From Rosenbergiella collisarenosi (GTDB taxonomy: Bacteria; Pseudomonadota; Gammaproteobacteria; Enterobacterales; Enterobacteriaceae), in NCBI RefSeq assembly GCF_018494085.1, contig NZ_JABBFP010000007.1, forward strand, positions 62,001 to 126,000: a stretch of 64,000 bases of DNA, written 5' to 3'. The notes below the pieces were generated by a model. The model did not search any database, had not been told where the DNA came from, and saw nothing but the letters and a program-made list of their open reading frames with translations. Shown in pieces: positions 63,413-64,000 of the stretch (the stretch's first letter is position 1; each line of letters starts with the position of its first letter). Position numbers and translations under genes: made by a program.

Positions 63413-64000
63413 ATGAAAAAACAACGTATTACCCTAAATGATATTGCCGTGCTTGCCGGGGTCACTAAAATGACGGTAAGCCGCTATTTACGCACACCTG
63501 AAAAAGTGAAGGCTGAGACTGCCGAGCGTATTGCCAGCGTCATTGAAGAGGTTGGGTTCGAACCCGATCCAGATAATCCTCATATTACGAGCCAATCCAT
63601 CCCGCGAGTCGGCGTGCTTATCCCGTCCTTTAATAATCAGATTTTTAGCGATCTGTTGGCTGGGATTGAGAAGGTCGCTGAAGCGCAAGGCTTTCAGACT
63701 TTAGTCGTTACCTACGATTACTCCTTACAGAAAGAAGAGGAGCAAATCGCGGCGCTACTGGCTTTTAATATTAAAGCGCTGATTTTGACCGATACGGCAC
63801 ACACCCTGCGAGCCGAAAAGTACCTACAAGCAGCCAAGATCCCTATCGCTGAAGTGATGGGAATTGCATCGCATCCCGACAGGATCAACGTTGGGTTTGA
63901 TAATTTACAGGCGGGTTATCAAGCTACACGAGCGCTTATCGACTCGGGTAGGAAACATATTGCCTATTTTGGCTCAATGTCAGATTTGCGCGATCAACAG
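63413..64000 (+). CDS. LacI/GntR-type transcription regulator (partial, 3' end outside window)
   Basis: The visible 196 codons start with a LacI-type helix-turn-helix: ITLNDIAVLAGVTKMTVSRYL (about 6-26), hinge helix near 45-55 (weakly conserved), then a periplasmic-binding-type sugar domain, IPRVGVLIPSFNNQIFSDLLAGIE. The sequence is nearest to the GntR/IdnR branch (gluconate or idonate regulators), but the effector cannot be settled. It is divergent from the MFS transporter, separated by 149 bases that contain a short GGTATACC palindrome at 63366-63373. No Shine-Dalgarno sequence is clear. Confidence 0.88.
   Translation, partial: MKKQRITLNDIAVLAGVTKMTVSRYLRTPEKVKAETAERIASVIEEVGFEPDPDNPHITSQSIPRVGVLIPSFNNQIFSDLLAGIEKVAEAQGFQTLVVTYDYSLQKEEEQIAALLAFNIKALILTDTAHTLRAEKYLQAAKIPIAEVMGIASHPDRINVGFDNLQAGYQATRALIDSGRKHIAYFGSMSDLRDQQ

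Overview
The window is ordinary chromosomal DNA of a gammaproteobacterium in the Enterobacterales. The proteins, their lengths, catalytic residues and most of the local gene order match Escherichia coli K-12 closely. The content would fit an Erwiniaceae-type or neighbouring genus, but nothing here fixes the genus; that is inference. No insertion sequence, prophage, CRISPR array, toxin-antitoxin pair or restriction system was found, and almost every base is accounted for by intact genes.

Left part (1-12 kb): an overlapping minus-strand operon lptM-dapF-DUF484-xerC-yigB; cyaY facing cyaA; cyaA divergent from the hemCDXY operon (porphyrin synthesis); a PhzF-family gene; and a four-gene tRNA operon (argX-hisR-leuT-proM). 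Next (12-23 kb) is the enterobacterial common antigen (ECA) operon wecA-wzzE-wecB-wecC-wecD-wecE-wzxE-wecF-wzyE-wecG on the minus strand. It makes, flips, polymerises and length-controls the ECA trisaccharide. It lacks the rffG and rffH genes that sit between wecC and wecD in E. coli, so dTDP-4-keto-6-deoxyglucose must come from elsewhere. Upstream are rho, trxA, rhlB, gppA, rep and ppiC (23-30 kb).

Middle (30-46 kb): a join to genes found elsewhere in E. coli: yhjJ, the c-di-GMP phosphodiesterase gene yhjK (pdeK), the dipeptide transporter dppABCDF, a tRNA-Pro gene and eptB. The tRNA-Pro lies where E. coli has proK (CGG) but is identical to the proM (UGG) copy at 11.6 kb. Then come yiaF, yibL, a VirK/YbjX-family gene, sodA, fdhD and glyQS.

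Right part (49-64 kb): a VOC-fold gene and a class I fumarase, the complete kdpFABC potassium ATPase with its kdpDE sensor-regulator, the divergent S-methylmethionine salvage pair mmuPM under an evident MetJ operator, an oxalate/formate-type MFS transporter and a divergent LacI-family regulator cut by the window edge.

No undescribed multi-gene system was recognised. The observations most worth checking are the proM-type tRNA at the proK locus, the ECA operon without rffGH, a terminator placed directly against the fdhD ribosome binding site, and a possible small ORF ahead of yiaF. Several gene starts were moved from the longest open frame by alignment with remembered E. coli proteins; these are stated in each entry.
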